From: Tuctoria greenei
Lineage: Eukaryota > Streptophyta > Magnoliopsida > Poales > Poaceae
Length of the DNA: 64,000 bases
Direction of reading: 5' to 3'
NCBI GenBank assembly: GCA_036927565.1
Contig: JAYESD010000005.1
Coordinates: 154,462,023-154,526,022, forward strand
Made by a program: the position numbers and the translations under genes. This document shows, one piece after another, positions 1 through 9,432 of this stretch. Below the pieces are notes generated by a model, which saw only the letters and a list, made by a program, of their open reading frames with translations, had not been told where the DNA came from and made no database searches. Position 1 is the stretch's first letter. Each line of letters begins with the position of its first letter.

Positions 1-1
1 G

Positions 2-256
2 AGCACTGGTGGCCCTCAATGCTGCTGGTGGCAAACTCAACGCAATGGGTGATGTCATCGCGGGCCAGCTAGAGACAGAGGGAAATCTCTGGCTACAAAC
101 GTCGCAGAGTATGTGCTGACGTGCTACGTGAGCCGAGACCCCCAATTCTCTTTGGACCCGGTGCTGCAAGGTCCCGTTTCTCAAGAGGAGGACACCGCCA
201 GGGCCAGCGTCCAAGGAGTTGTCAAGGAAGTCGTCTCTTTCTTCCGCAGGACTTAG
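2..256 (+). pseudogene. C-terminal end of the antisense gene of element A
   Basis: This plus-strand reading frame runs opposite to the gag-pol of A and enters from the left edge. It matches the last codons of the antisense gene in element C (around 26850-27105): both contain KL-x-x-(M/V)-GDVIA followed by a tail ending in SFFRRT or QFFHRV. One frameshift near position 90 separates the two halves, and the stop is TAG at 254-256. At the place where C has TAA (26957-26959), A keeps GAG. The C-terminal tail is therefore likely genuine and the stop in C a later mutation. Confidence 0.7.
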
Positions 257-1598
257 ATCCTCCAATAGCTAGTACTTTTTCCTTCTGCCTTCCGCTGTAA
301 TCCCAATTTTGTAATCCAGTGCTTCGATTTAATGAAATCCATTTTGCCATGAACTTCATTTTATTTTTGTCTTCAATATAATATGTTCTGTCTTGTTGGC
401 CCCCTGGTATATGTGCACAATTGAAGTGTGTACATGTACCAAAGGATTTGACAGTATATTGATGACTTGAACGCTTCACACTTGTAGATTTTAGGTCTGA
501 AGTCTTCATTTTTTATGCGTCGACGGCATGCCCCCTAGGATTGGTGGAGCTTGGTAGCTCCGACGGTACCCACTATCAACATATAAAACGTTGACGATGG
601 GCCTCCCAGGATTTATCGGAGCTTGGTAGCTCCTGATGTCGCCGCGCGAATAGTTGAAGGTAGGCCCCCTAGGGGTTGTCGAAGCTTAGTAGCTCCGACG
701 TCGTCTACCATCGCTATGAATTTCTGTTTTTCCTGCACATTAAATACGAGAAAAAAGTAAAATTCGTCCTCTTGTCTATAAATCGTTTGTGACTTATTGT
801 TCTTACTTGAGTTTTTATTCCGAAGTAACTCAATATGGTAACAAGTATATTGATGTAACCCTTCCGGACCCATATGCTTTTTTAGTACTTACCCTATTGA
901 TGCCTACTAGAGTGTAGGTAGAGTGGGGTACTTAGGGTGCAGGACCAGGCTAAGTCGATAGCACACTCTAGACCTATGTTGGCTTGGCATTCAGATAAGC
1001 AGACTATACAACATATTAAGACCTAAAGAGGTCAACAATATAACTTGCAACTCATATGAATAACTTGGGTAAAAACTAAAAAATAATTGCACAACTTCAT
1101 TATAGACAATAAGGTTAAAAATAATAATTTGATAGATCGAGCCTTGCACAAAAATAAATGCACGTGGAGTCTGTTTTCACACAACAATGTCTTTCATTAT
1201 AGGTCTGGATTACAGGGGAGACAGGGACACACTTAGGGTGCGGGACCAAGCTAAGTGCACTATACATCTTGTACTAACCCAGGGTAGGTAGTTACACTTT
1301 TAGTGCAGTGACTGTATGAAGTGTACTTAAACTTCCTAGAACCTCCCGGAGGGGTCCGGATGTTCTCCCGGAGGACCTACCCATGTCTGTTTAGCGACTC
1401 TATAACATACAACGTGTGTAATTACAGACTCACCTCCGTGATTCTAAGCATAAAACTTACGGAGGTGCTCGATGTTCCAAGGATTAGGAAGCGGAGTCTC
1501 ATCCTCAGTTGCCAAGTGAACGCATCCGGGACGAGATACTTTGATCACTCGGAATGGACCTACCCAACTGGGGGAAAGTTTATTCATTCCTTCACGAG
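257..1598. other. Non-coding spacer of A between antisense gene and pol end
   Basis: No credible gene is seen. The stretch lies where the antisense gene (plus) and pol (minus) converge, and its counterpart in element C is 27106-28467. Degenerate units of the form GGAGCTTRGTAGCTCC recur near 548, 617 and 680, each followed by a purine- or GC-rich stretch and a GGCCCCCTAGG-like block. AATAAA-poor, T-rich sequence at 270-380 could hold the 3' end of the antisense transcript. Confidence 0.6.
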
Positions 1599-3752
1599 TT
1601 AGTATCTTCTGAAGCACCAGATCGTCTTCCTCGAGTTATCGGTTGCGCACATGCCTTTGATGATAGCGCCGGAGCGCTTGGCGATAATGTTCATTCCGAA
1701 TAGCTGCTTGGCACCTTCTCTCGTCAACGAGGTCAATGTCTTCACGCCAGAGCTGGTCCTGCGTGGCTTCGTCGAAGGTCCGGACCCGGAGGACCGCAAG
1801 GTGATCTCCGGAGGAAGGACTACTTCAGCTCCGTACTCCAGGAAGAATGGAGTTTCCCTAGTTGACCAGTTTGGAGTTGTCCTGTTCGCCCATAATGTGG
1901 ACAGAAGCTCCTCAATCCAGTTGGATCCGTGCTTTTTCAGACGCTCATATGTGCACGTCTTGAGTCCTTTTAAGATTTCTGCATTTGCTCTCTCGGCTTG
2001 GCCATTGCTTGCTGGGTGAGCTACTGATGCGTAGCTGAGTTGAATGCCGAGGTCTTTGCAATATTCTTGAAATGCAGCACTTGTCAATTGGGTTCCATTG
2101 TCAGTTATGACTTTGTTTGGAACTCCAAATCTGCATATAATGGACTTCAAGAACTTGATTGCTGATTGCTTGTAGATTGTCACAACTGGAGTTGCTTCCG
2201 GCCACTTAGTAAACTTGTCGATGGCGACATACAAGAACCTATAACCTCTGACGGATTTTGGGAATGGTCCCAAGATGTCCATACCCCACACAGCAAATGG
2301 CCATGTAGGATGTATCATTTGTAGTGACTGAGACGGTGTGTGAATCTGTTTTGCGTGGAATTGGCACGCTTCATATTTTTTCAATAGCTCAACCGCATCC
2401 TAGAGTGTTGTAGGCCAGTAAAAGCCATGCCAGAAGGCTTTACCGACCAGCATGCGAGAAGAAGCATGGTTCCCATACTCACCTCCATGGATTTCCACGA
2501 GGAGCTCACAACCTTCTGCCCTTTCAATGCACCGCATTAGGATGCCATTGGCACCGCACCGGTAGAGATCCCCTTCTACCAATGTGTATCTTTTAGCCAA
2601 TCTGACAATCTGACCAGTGGATACACTGTCTTCAGGAAGGATATTGTCTTTCAAGTAGCTCCGGATCTCCAAGATCCATGCATTGGAGCTTACTTGAGCT
2701 TCTGAGTCTTGCATCTTGTGTTGCTCGGAGCTTTCGATAGCACCTACAACTCTTGGTGGACGCCATGGTAACAGGGCCACCGGGACTGCCAACTTTGTGG
2801 TGCTCGTCTCGCCCCCTTCGCTTAGTTCGGCAGGCTGAGCTGTTGGTCCTGACAACCTCCGGACGAAGATTCCGTCAGGAGCCGGAGCTCCAGTTGAGGC
2901 TTTCGTGGAGAGTTCATTAGCTTCAGCGTTGTGAAGACGCTGAACATGATGGAGATCCAGGACTTCGAAGTCCTTTTGGAGTCTCTGGACTTCAAGGAGA
3001 TAAGAAGCTAGTTCAGGATTGTTACAGGAGCATTCACCTTTGACTTGTTTGATGATGAGTTGTGAATCTCCCTTCACCAACAGCTATTTGACACCATAAG
3101 AAAGTGCCACCTTGAGTCCGTAAATAAGAGCTTCATATTCCGCCATGTTGTTGGTCACCTTGAAATGAAGGTGAACCATGTACTTGACTTTCTCCCCAGT
3201 CGGGGCAAGGGGAAGGATTCCAGCTCCGGATCCATACTTATGCACGGAGCCGTCGAAGTAGAGAGTCCAGTAAGGTTCGGTGAATAACAGAACCTTGGGT
3301 TCTGGTTTCTGCTCACTATGGCCCCCAGGGTTTGATGGAGAGGGAGTCCATTCCGCCACGAAGTTGGCCAAGGATTGACTTTTGATTACTTGTCGTGATA
3401 CGAATTCTAGATCGAACTCGACCAGTTCTGCTGCCCACTTTGCAATGTTCCCAGTAGAGTTAGGGTTATGCAAAATAGCATGCAGTGGAAAAGAAGTTAC
3501 CACTGATATTTTGTGGGCTTGGAAGTAGTGTTGAAGCTTTCTTGAGGCAATAAGAACTGCGTAAAGCAGCTTATGGACCTCAATGTATCTTGTCTTGGCA
3601 TCATGGAACACTTCGCTGATGAAGTACACTGGGCGTTGGACGGTCCAGACCCTTTTGGAAGGACCCAGAGCTTCTTCTCCTTCGACTCGGACCCTCCTGG
3701 AGGGGTCCGAACCTTCATGTTGTGCTTCTTGGACCCTCCCGGAGGGGTCCAA
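1599..3752 (-). pseudogene. Element A RNase H and integrase (decayed pol)
   Basis: The minus strand encodes in order the RT connection end (QRPVYFISEV), an RNase H of retroviral type (WTLYFDGS, NMAEYEALIYGL, VKGDSQLIIKQ), and an integrase. The integrase core shows WGMDILGPF, ITDNGTQLTS and NGQAERANAEIL, so all three catalytic acidic residues are present. Two in-frame TAG codons cut the frame, at 3084-3086 (after YGVK) and 2400-2402 (in the sequence LQD of element C). The first zinc-ligand cysteine of the integrase N-terminal domain reads KYEAC instead of KCEAC. These lesions make the protein non-functional. Confidence 0.9.
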
Positions 3753-3945
3753 AACTCATTCTTGTTCGACCCGAACCTTGCTAGAAGGGTCCGAATCGTC
3801 TTGGTCGGCCAGGTGAACCCCCTCAGGTGGATGCGGTTGATCTCCTAGCATTTCTTCTTGAGGTTCCATGTCTGGAGGCTCGGATCCAGACACGTCTTCA
3901 TTTAACTCCGGACCCTCCTGGAGGGGTCTGGGTTCCTAGACTGGA
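3642..3945 (-). repeat. Palindromic minisatellite in the pol linker of A
   Basis: GC-rich near-palindromes of the type GGACCCTCCCGGAGGGGTCC recur at about 3690, 3732, 3782 and 3911. On the coding strand they spell DPSGRV-like units between RT and RNase H. The same position holds variable versions of the array in elements B (21628-21925) and C (30665-30935). Confidence 0.85.
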
Positions 3946-4275
3946 TGTGGCTCCGGTCTTTCCACGACCAGGACCATACTCGGTAGTTGTAGAAATGTAA
4001 AGAAGTAAAGGCTCACTAGGATTCGAAGCTACCAATATCGGTAGTGTGGTGAGGAGCTTTTTTAGCTCTTGAAACGCTTTTTCTGCTTCTTCAGATCAAT
4101 GAAATGGTATGGACTTCCTCTAGAGTTTGAAGAAAGGTAGCGCCCGTTCTGCCAGTCTTGAGATAAACCGGCTGAGCGCAGCTAGACATCCAGTTAACTT
4201 CTGGACATCCTTGATGCGAGCTGGGGGCCACATATCTGCTATAGCCTTGATCTTCGCCGGATTTGCTTCAATTCC

Positions 4276-4887
4276 TCAGTGAGTCACCAAGAAACCTAGA
4301 ATCTTCCCGGAGCTAATCCTGAAGACACATTTGTCCGGGATCAGCTTGGTGCGCGTAGTGCGCAGCTTATCGAAGACAACTTGTAAATTGTCAACGAGTG
4401 ACTCCTTGTTTTTGATCTTCACGACGATGTCATCGACGTACACCTCCACCAAGTCTCGAATTAGCTCTCCAAATGTTTTGTACATAGCTCGCACAAATGT
4501 TGAAGCAGCATTTTTAAGACCAAATGGCATGGCAGTATAACAGTACAATCCATCTACTATTATGAAGGTAGTATGCTCTTCATCTTCCTTAGACATTTGG
4601 ATTTGATGATATTCAGAATATGCATCTAAGAAACACAATAGCTCACACCCTGAGGTGGATTCCACTATTTGATCTATTCTAGGTAGTGGAAATGGATCCT
4701 TTGGACATGCCTTATTTAAGGTGGTGTAGTTAATAAACATCTGAAGCTTCCCATCGGCCTTGGGTACAACAACTGGGTTTGCCAGCCATTTTGGATGGAA
4801 AACTTCCGCATGAATCCAGCTTCGAGCAACTTCTTGATTTCCTGCCGGATGAAGTTTTGTCGCTCGATTGATTGCTTCCGGGGCTTC
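4276..4887 (-). pseudogene. Element A reverse transcriptase, interrupted
   Basis: The frame encodes the RT palm: HPKWLANPVVVPKADGKL, then INYTTLNKACPKDPFPLPRID, SGCELLCFLDAYSEYHQIQM, AMPFGLKNAASTF, and the catalytic VEVYVDDIVVK. The aspartate pair of YVDD is intact. The upstream end is cut by element X at 4888, inside the segment IREVFHPKW. The finger-domain remainder continues at 14263, and the connection domain follows below 4276. Confidence 0.88.
4883..4887 (+). repeat. Target-site duplication of X, left copy (GCTTC)
   Basis: GCTTC lies directly before the TGTAACACCC start of X and is repeated at 14258-14262 after its CATCACA end. A perfect five-base duplication is what Ty3 integrases leave, so X is a complete insertion in A. 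Confidence 0.93.
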
Positions 4888-5033
4888 TGTAACACCCTCA
4901 TTTTCATGCATCATGCCTTGCATGCACTCATATACATGTTCAACATTAACCCACATAAAGAGGAACGAGTTTAAAATTGATTTGGAGCATTTAAAATTGA
5001 TTTGGAACAAAACCGCACTTAAAATGCAGGAAA

Positions 5034-5375
5034 GTGCGGACTAGTCCAATTTTACTGAGGACTAGTCCAATTTCTCTCTGACTAAAAACAGACATATCCG
5101 TTTTTGCTGCGGACTGGTCCGATTTTGCCTCTGGAAACTTTCGGACTTGTCCGATTTTGTGCGGACTAGCCTGATATTCTAAGAATCCTTGAAAATTTGC
5201 TAAGTCCCTGGACTTTTCTGGACTAGTCTGGTGTTCCAGCGGACTTATCCGTTTTCCTCTCTGACTAAAGTCAGACTTGTCCGATTTTAGGCCAGACTTG
5301 TCCGATTTTCTCTCTGGACGACTTCGGACTAGTCTGGTCCTTTCCGGACTTGTCCGATATTTCGTGACTCCGAGT
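5034..5375 (+). repeat. GGACTAGTCC / GGACTTGTCC palindrome array in U3 of X
   Basis: About a dozen copies of CGGACTAGTCCGATTTT-like or CGGACTTGTCCGATTTT-like units occur at irregular 20-45 base spacing, many being 10-base perfect palindromes. Two more lie at 5884-5920. The copy in the 3' LTR is 11585-11915. Confidence 0.9.
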
Positions 5376-5524
5376 TGATCTTTTGTTTTACGACTTGTTT
5401 CTTGGGTTTCACGTTAAGTGGGCCTAGGGACGTCGTGCCTAACTCTTTTAGAGCCCATGAGGGATTCTAAACCGGCCTCTACTCATCCCAAACTCGAAAT
5501 CCACCTAACCCTAGCCTCCACCTC

Positions 5525-5532
5525 TATATAAA
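5525..5532 (+). promoter_or_regulatory. TATA box of X 5' LTR
   Basis: TATATAAA in a C-rich context (CACCTCTATATAAACAACCCC). The same motif is at 12074-12081 in the 3' LTR. A start site about 30 bases downstream would give a leader with no ATG up to the donor-like CTG|GTATAC at 5789/5790. Confidence 0.75.
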
Positions 5533-6162
5533 CAACCCCACCCCTTTGCTTGACATCTATTTGCCACTTTTCCACCCCACCCAAACCCTAGTTCGTGGAG
5601 AGCCACCACCAAGGAGGGAGGAGAAGATCCCAAGCAAGAAGAAGAGGAGGAAACAAAGGAGGATCAAGATCTCCACCAAGCTTTCGTTCCTCATCACCAA
5701 TTCATCTCCAAGTTCATCCCCAACCCTAGATCACCAAGATCCAAGTGCTACCTCCAAGTTTCTTGATTCATTGGAGTCCTAAACACCTGGTATACCTTCT
5801 ATTATCTTTCCCTTACGTGAGTTCAACCCCTAATCTCCAAATTTACGTCGATCTAGAAAACCCTAATCTGTTGATCTCGCAAAGTGCGGACTTGTCCGGT
5901 CCCTAGAGGACTAGTCCGGTCTTCCTGGCTAAATTGTGTTGAATTGATTCTAAAATTTTATATAATCACATCCAAACCTGTATAAACTTGTTAAAATCTA
6001 TTAGAACTAGTTAGTGATCATTAAAAGCAATCTATTAACAAGTTCTACCTTGCATTTGCATTAATCATGCATGTCATATCATATTGAGTAATATATGAGC
6101 ACTCTTTGATTGTGTTTCTTGTCTTGTATATTTATTTTGTGGATTAGATGAATTTGCGCTAG

Positions 6163-6231
6163 AGAGTGCCGCGGAGGATCTACAGCACCAAGAGTTTGAA
6201 GGATTTGACCCTAATCAATCGCAAGAGCAAG
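6163..6231 (+). other. Putative leader exon inside the X LTR
   Basis: A 69-base segment follows an AG acceptor (GCGCTAG) and is followed by AAG|GCAAGT, the typical form of a GC-type donor. It has no ATG and its length is a multiple of three. Element E has an aligned segment (40727-40810, 84 bases) bounded in the same way. The function is inferred from conservation only; it may be untranslated leader. Confidence 0.4.
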
Positions 6232-7295
6232 GCAAGTGTCCTTGAAGCATATTGATCTTGTTTTAAAGTAAATGTTTTGTTTGCAAAATTGCATGCTTGT
6301 GTCAATTTGATGGGAACCCTATGCTAGGAAGTTTACTAGCTTTGTTTGACCACCCTTGTCACCTTGAACATATGGTAGAGAGTCGGGAAGGGCTTTTTAC
6401 TTTTTGCTTCGTAATCAACGGGGATGGGAAACAACTATACCACTCAATTTAATTATGCATGGATGAGATTATGGTTAACATGAACTGGTTAAATATGATA
6501 CGGTAATGGGTGATCTAAGCAAGCCTGGTATGTGGATGGGTTGGACATATGGTGGTTTGATCGCTTTAGATCTAAGGACTGGTTCATGCGAGAATAAGCC
6601 AGGACTACAGTGCCACCACGAGGCCAAGTATGGGTGTGGCGTAGCTGATTAATTAGGGCTTTGCCAGTGCTATTTGGACCATTATGGATGATCGGGGAAG
6701 GGGTAGTCAGATGGGGTTTATTGATGATTGGTGGGACTACCCTGGGATCCGAATGGCTCAAGAGGCGGCCCTTGGTTGAAGATGTGCTCTGTAGGAGACA
6801 TTGCCACCGGTGAAACCCCAGTGGGGTCTAAATAGGATAGTAATCCCTTTGTAAAGGCTATTTTGTGATCTCTTGGCCACACACCGACAGAAGTGTGAGA
6901 CGGCATAATAGAGGTTCTAGTCATCGAAAGGCGATGAAATCACGAACACGTGAGTAAAGAGGTACAAACTCCGCAGAGTGTGTCTAAAACTATCATGATA
7001 GTCGGGCTCCCGGTTATGAGCACCTAGACAACTTCCATTATTTGAGGGAACTTGGTATTATGGTTATGGTTATGGATTAATTTCTGGTATTGAATATGGT
7101 TATTGACAAATGATGAATTATTGATGAGGATGGTGAATTATGGACTGGTATTATGATATTACTTATGATTATGATGGGTTTATTTCACATACATGTAATA
7201 TATTGCTTTTCAAATGTTTTAATGTACTTTTCAGCACTTGGCCATTATTATTGTCGCCTTTTGAATCAGCCACATGTCATACTTTCCACACTTGC

Positions 7296-7314
7296 TGAGT
7301 ACGACATGTACTCA
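7296..7314 (+). other. Conserved LTR hairpin of X (5' LTR)
   Basis: TGAGTAC GACAT GTACTCA is a perfect 7-base stem with a 5-base loop. A run of C follows 10-15 bases later. Identical hairpins occur at 13867-13885 and in both E LTRs (41901-41919 and 50929-50947). Confidence 0.7.
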
Positions 7315-7681
7315 CTCTTGCAATCCCCCCAACAGCTGCAGGTCAGGATTGGGAGTTTAATGGCGATAATGTAGAGTTCTAGGCCGTGTCTACCGTCAGC
7401 TTTGCCTGTGGTGTTATTGGAGCTGCGCTATCCCTTATGCTTAGTTTGCTTAGTTTGCTTAATTAGTTTATTTCCGTTGCATTAGTTGAACTTGTCATAA
7501 ATATTCATTAGAGCTTGTATCGAGGATAATATGGTTTGTTTAATAAAATTTTGTTAATTAATCTTGTTCTGTGGTAATTTTCTGTATACTCTTTTGTGAA
7601 TGCACTCGTGTATGTGTGATGAACATCCTGTGCACACATATGCGTTATCTTGGTTCATTTCCAGAACCGGGCATCACAGAT

Positions 7682-7694
7682 TGGTATCAGAGCC
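7682..7694 (+). promoter_or_regulatory. Primer-binding site of X (tRNA-iMet)
   Basis: TGGTATCAGAGCC starts three bases after the LTR end. It is complementary to the 3' end of plant initiator tRNA-Met, which primes minus-strand DNA synthesis. Confidence 0.92.
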
Positions 7695-7943
7695 ACAGGT
7701 TGACCGTAGGATGCAGCCTAGATAGAATGGACACTTTAGAGCACATAGGAGCACTCAGGAACCAATGTGTTTTTGTTGGCTTGCTGTTTGCTATATATAT
7801 TGTTTGCTTGTGTGTTTAATAGAGGATTTTGGGATGCTTTAGCATTGCCATATCCACCTAGGCTAGTTAGTTGTTTAGTTTCATATCCCTTGATGCATAT
7901 AGTTGAGGACATTTTCTAATTCTTACCTATTGCTATTCTTCAG

Positions 7944-9140
7944 ATGGTGAGGACTCGCAACCAGAGGGATGGCAATGATGAGGAGGAGAACAATGGAGTG
8001 CCTCAGAACAACATTGGACAAGGATCTACTCAGGGAGCCTTCAACATTGAGTAGCTATTGGCTATGCAAAACCAGCTCATGCAGACCATGATACAGACTA
8101 GGGGACAGCTGCAGGCTGGCAACATCAATAATCAGCCCCACATGCCTCCACTGCCACCCCCACCTCCTCATAACCGATTGGGAGAGTTTATGAGGACTAG
8201 GCCACCGACCTTGCTCAAGCCGCTAACCCTATGGATGCGGATGATTGGCTCAAGTCCATGGAGAAGAATTTAGCTATTGTCCAATGCAATGACCGGGAGA
8301 AGGTTCTATTTGCTTCTCATCAACTCATTGGAGCAGCTGCGGATTGGTGGGATGCTTATTGCAATGCTCACGAGAATCAAGAGATGATTACTTGGGCCGA
8401 ATTCAAGGAGAGTTTTCGTTCTCAATATGTGCCGGAAGGAGTTATGATTTTGGAAAGGCAAGAATTTGAGAATTTAAGGCAAGGAAGATCAAGCGTGAGT
8501 GAATATCTCAACAAGTTCACTCAACTCTCAAGATATGCGCCTGAGGATGTTAGTCGGGACAGCCGGAAACAATACTTGTTCATGAGGGGCTTGAACAATG
8601 AAATCCAAGTGCAACTACTCAATTGTGATTATGCAAATTTTCAGAAGCTTGTGGACAAAGCAATTGTGGTTGAGAACAAGATTCGTGAGATGGAGCAAGA
8701 CAACAAGAGGAAGGCGCCATATCAAGGACAGCAACAAGGAAGTAATGTGCGCCCTCGCTTTGCGCCACCCAATGCGCCTCATTACAGCTCTTCCATTCCT
8801 GCTCAGCGCCCTGGTTATGCACCGCGCCCAACTCAGTTTGTGCAACAGCGCCCTGTCATGCAAGCACCTAGGCCTCCAATGCCTTTTGCACCTCGTGCTA
8901 ACTTTCTTGCTGCAAGTGTTCAAAACCAAGCACATTCCAATAATTCTGGTGGAGCTAAGAAGTGTTATACTTGTGGAGAAGCTGAACACTTTGCGCATCA
9001 ATGTCCTAAGTCAGGCCTTGGTCAAGGAAGCAATGCGTCGAGGCAAAACCAAAGACCTAATGGAGGAGCGCCACAAGGGAACCGTGGACAGCAAATTTTG
9101 CTCATGGCAACATGAACCATGTCACTATGGAGGATGCTCA
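7944..9140 (+). pseudogene. Element X gag (capsid and nucleocapsid)
   Basis: The start ATG at 7944 follows an acceptor-like TTCTTCAG and begins MVRTRNQRDGND. The retrotransposon gag domain runs through DWLKSMEKNLAIVQCNDREKV (about 8240-8310) and ends in a CCHC knuckle, CYTCGEAEHFAHQC, at about 8960-9005. Lesions seen against the intact homologue in E are TAG at 8052-8054 where E has a glutamine codon, one missing base near 8210, and one missing base near 9096. The protein would package the element's RNA if intact. Confidence 0.9.
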
Positions 9141-9432
9141 ACAAGCGGATGACGTGGTCATTGGTATGTTTCTCGCCAACTCCAACCCCGCGACTATGTT
9201 ATTTGATTCAGGAGCATCGCATTTATTCGTTGCATCAAAGTATGTTGCCAAGTATAGTTTGCCTCTCTCTCATATGAAGTTTACTCTATTGGTTAAGTCT
9301 CCTGGAGGAGAGATGAGGACAAATATAGTATGTCCAAAAGTAAGCCTTAGAATAAGGGGGGTAGACTTCTCCGCCAACCTCATATTTTGGATTCTCAAGG
9401 ATTGGACATTATACTTGGTATGGACTGGTTGA
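9112..9432 (+). pseudogene. Element X protease
   Basis: An aspartic protease of retroviral type with the active-site motif LFDSGASHLF near 9206, followed by SLPLSHMKFTLLVKSPGGEMRTNIVCPKVSLRIRGVDF. It lies in a frame shifted from gag. A further single-base loss near 9385 shifts it from the downstream RT frame, so Gag-Pol processing is impossible in this copy. Confidence 0.88.

Larger units (their letters stand above)
1..4887 (-). mobile_element. Element A (Tat-type Ty3 retrotransposon), 3' part
   Basis: This is the downstream half of the oldest element in the stack, read on the minus strand: reverse transcriptase, RNase H, integrase, a spacer, and the end of an antisense gene. Its 3' LTR lies left of the window. 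It stops at 4887, where element X interrupts the reverse transcriptase, and resumes at 14263. The pol order RT, RNase H, integrase marks it as Ty3/gypsy. The lack of a chromodomain and the antisense gene place it in the Tat group (Grande/RIRE2-like). Coding capacity is destroyed by nonsense codons and frameshifts. Confidence 0.9.
4888..7678 (+). repeat. 5' LTR of X
   Basis: This LTR begins TGTAACACCC and ends GGGCATCACA, 2791 bp. It pairs with 11440-14257. U3 (about 5030-5370) holds about a dozen GGACTAGTCC or GGACTTGTCC motifs, and a TATATAAA box sits at 5525-5532. From about 6160 to the end it is clearly related to the LTR of E. The two LTRs of X differ at several percent of sites by eye, the most diverged pair in the window. 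Confidence 0.95.

Noticed and set aside
1651..2019. Plus-strand frame opposite the integrase of A
   Set aside because: It mirrors the integrase coding strand, and no domain is recognisable. The same holds for similar antisense frames at 8615-9001, 28910-29350 and 44573-45007.
5034..5375. CRISPR-like array
   Set aside because: The units are short, degenerate palindromes at uneven spacing inside a eukaryotic LTR, with no cas genes.
5546..5782. Lys/Arg-rich frame in the X LTR, repeated at 11924-12331
   Set aside because: Conservation between the two copies is simply LTR duplication. It has no domain, starts without ATG context in the predicted RNA, and lies in the leader.
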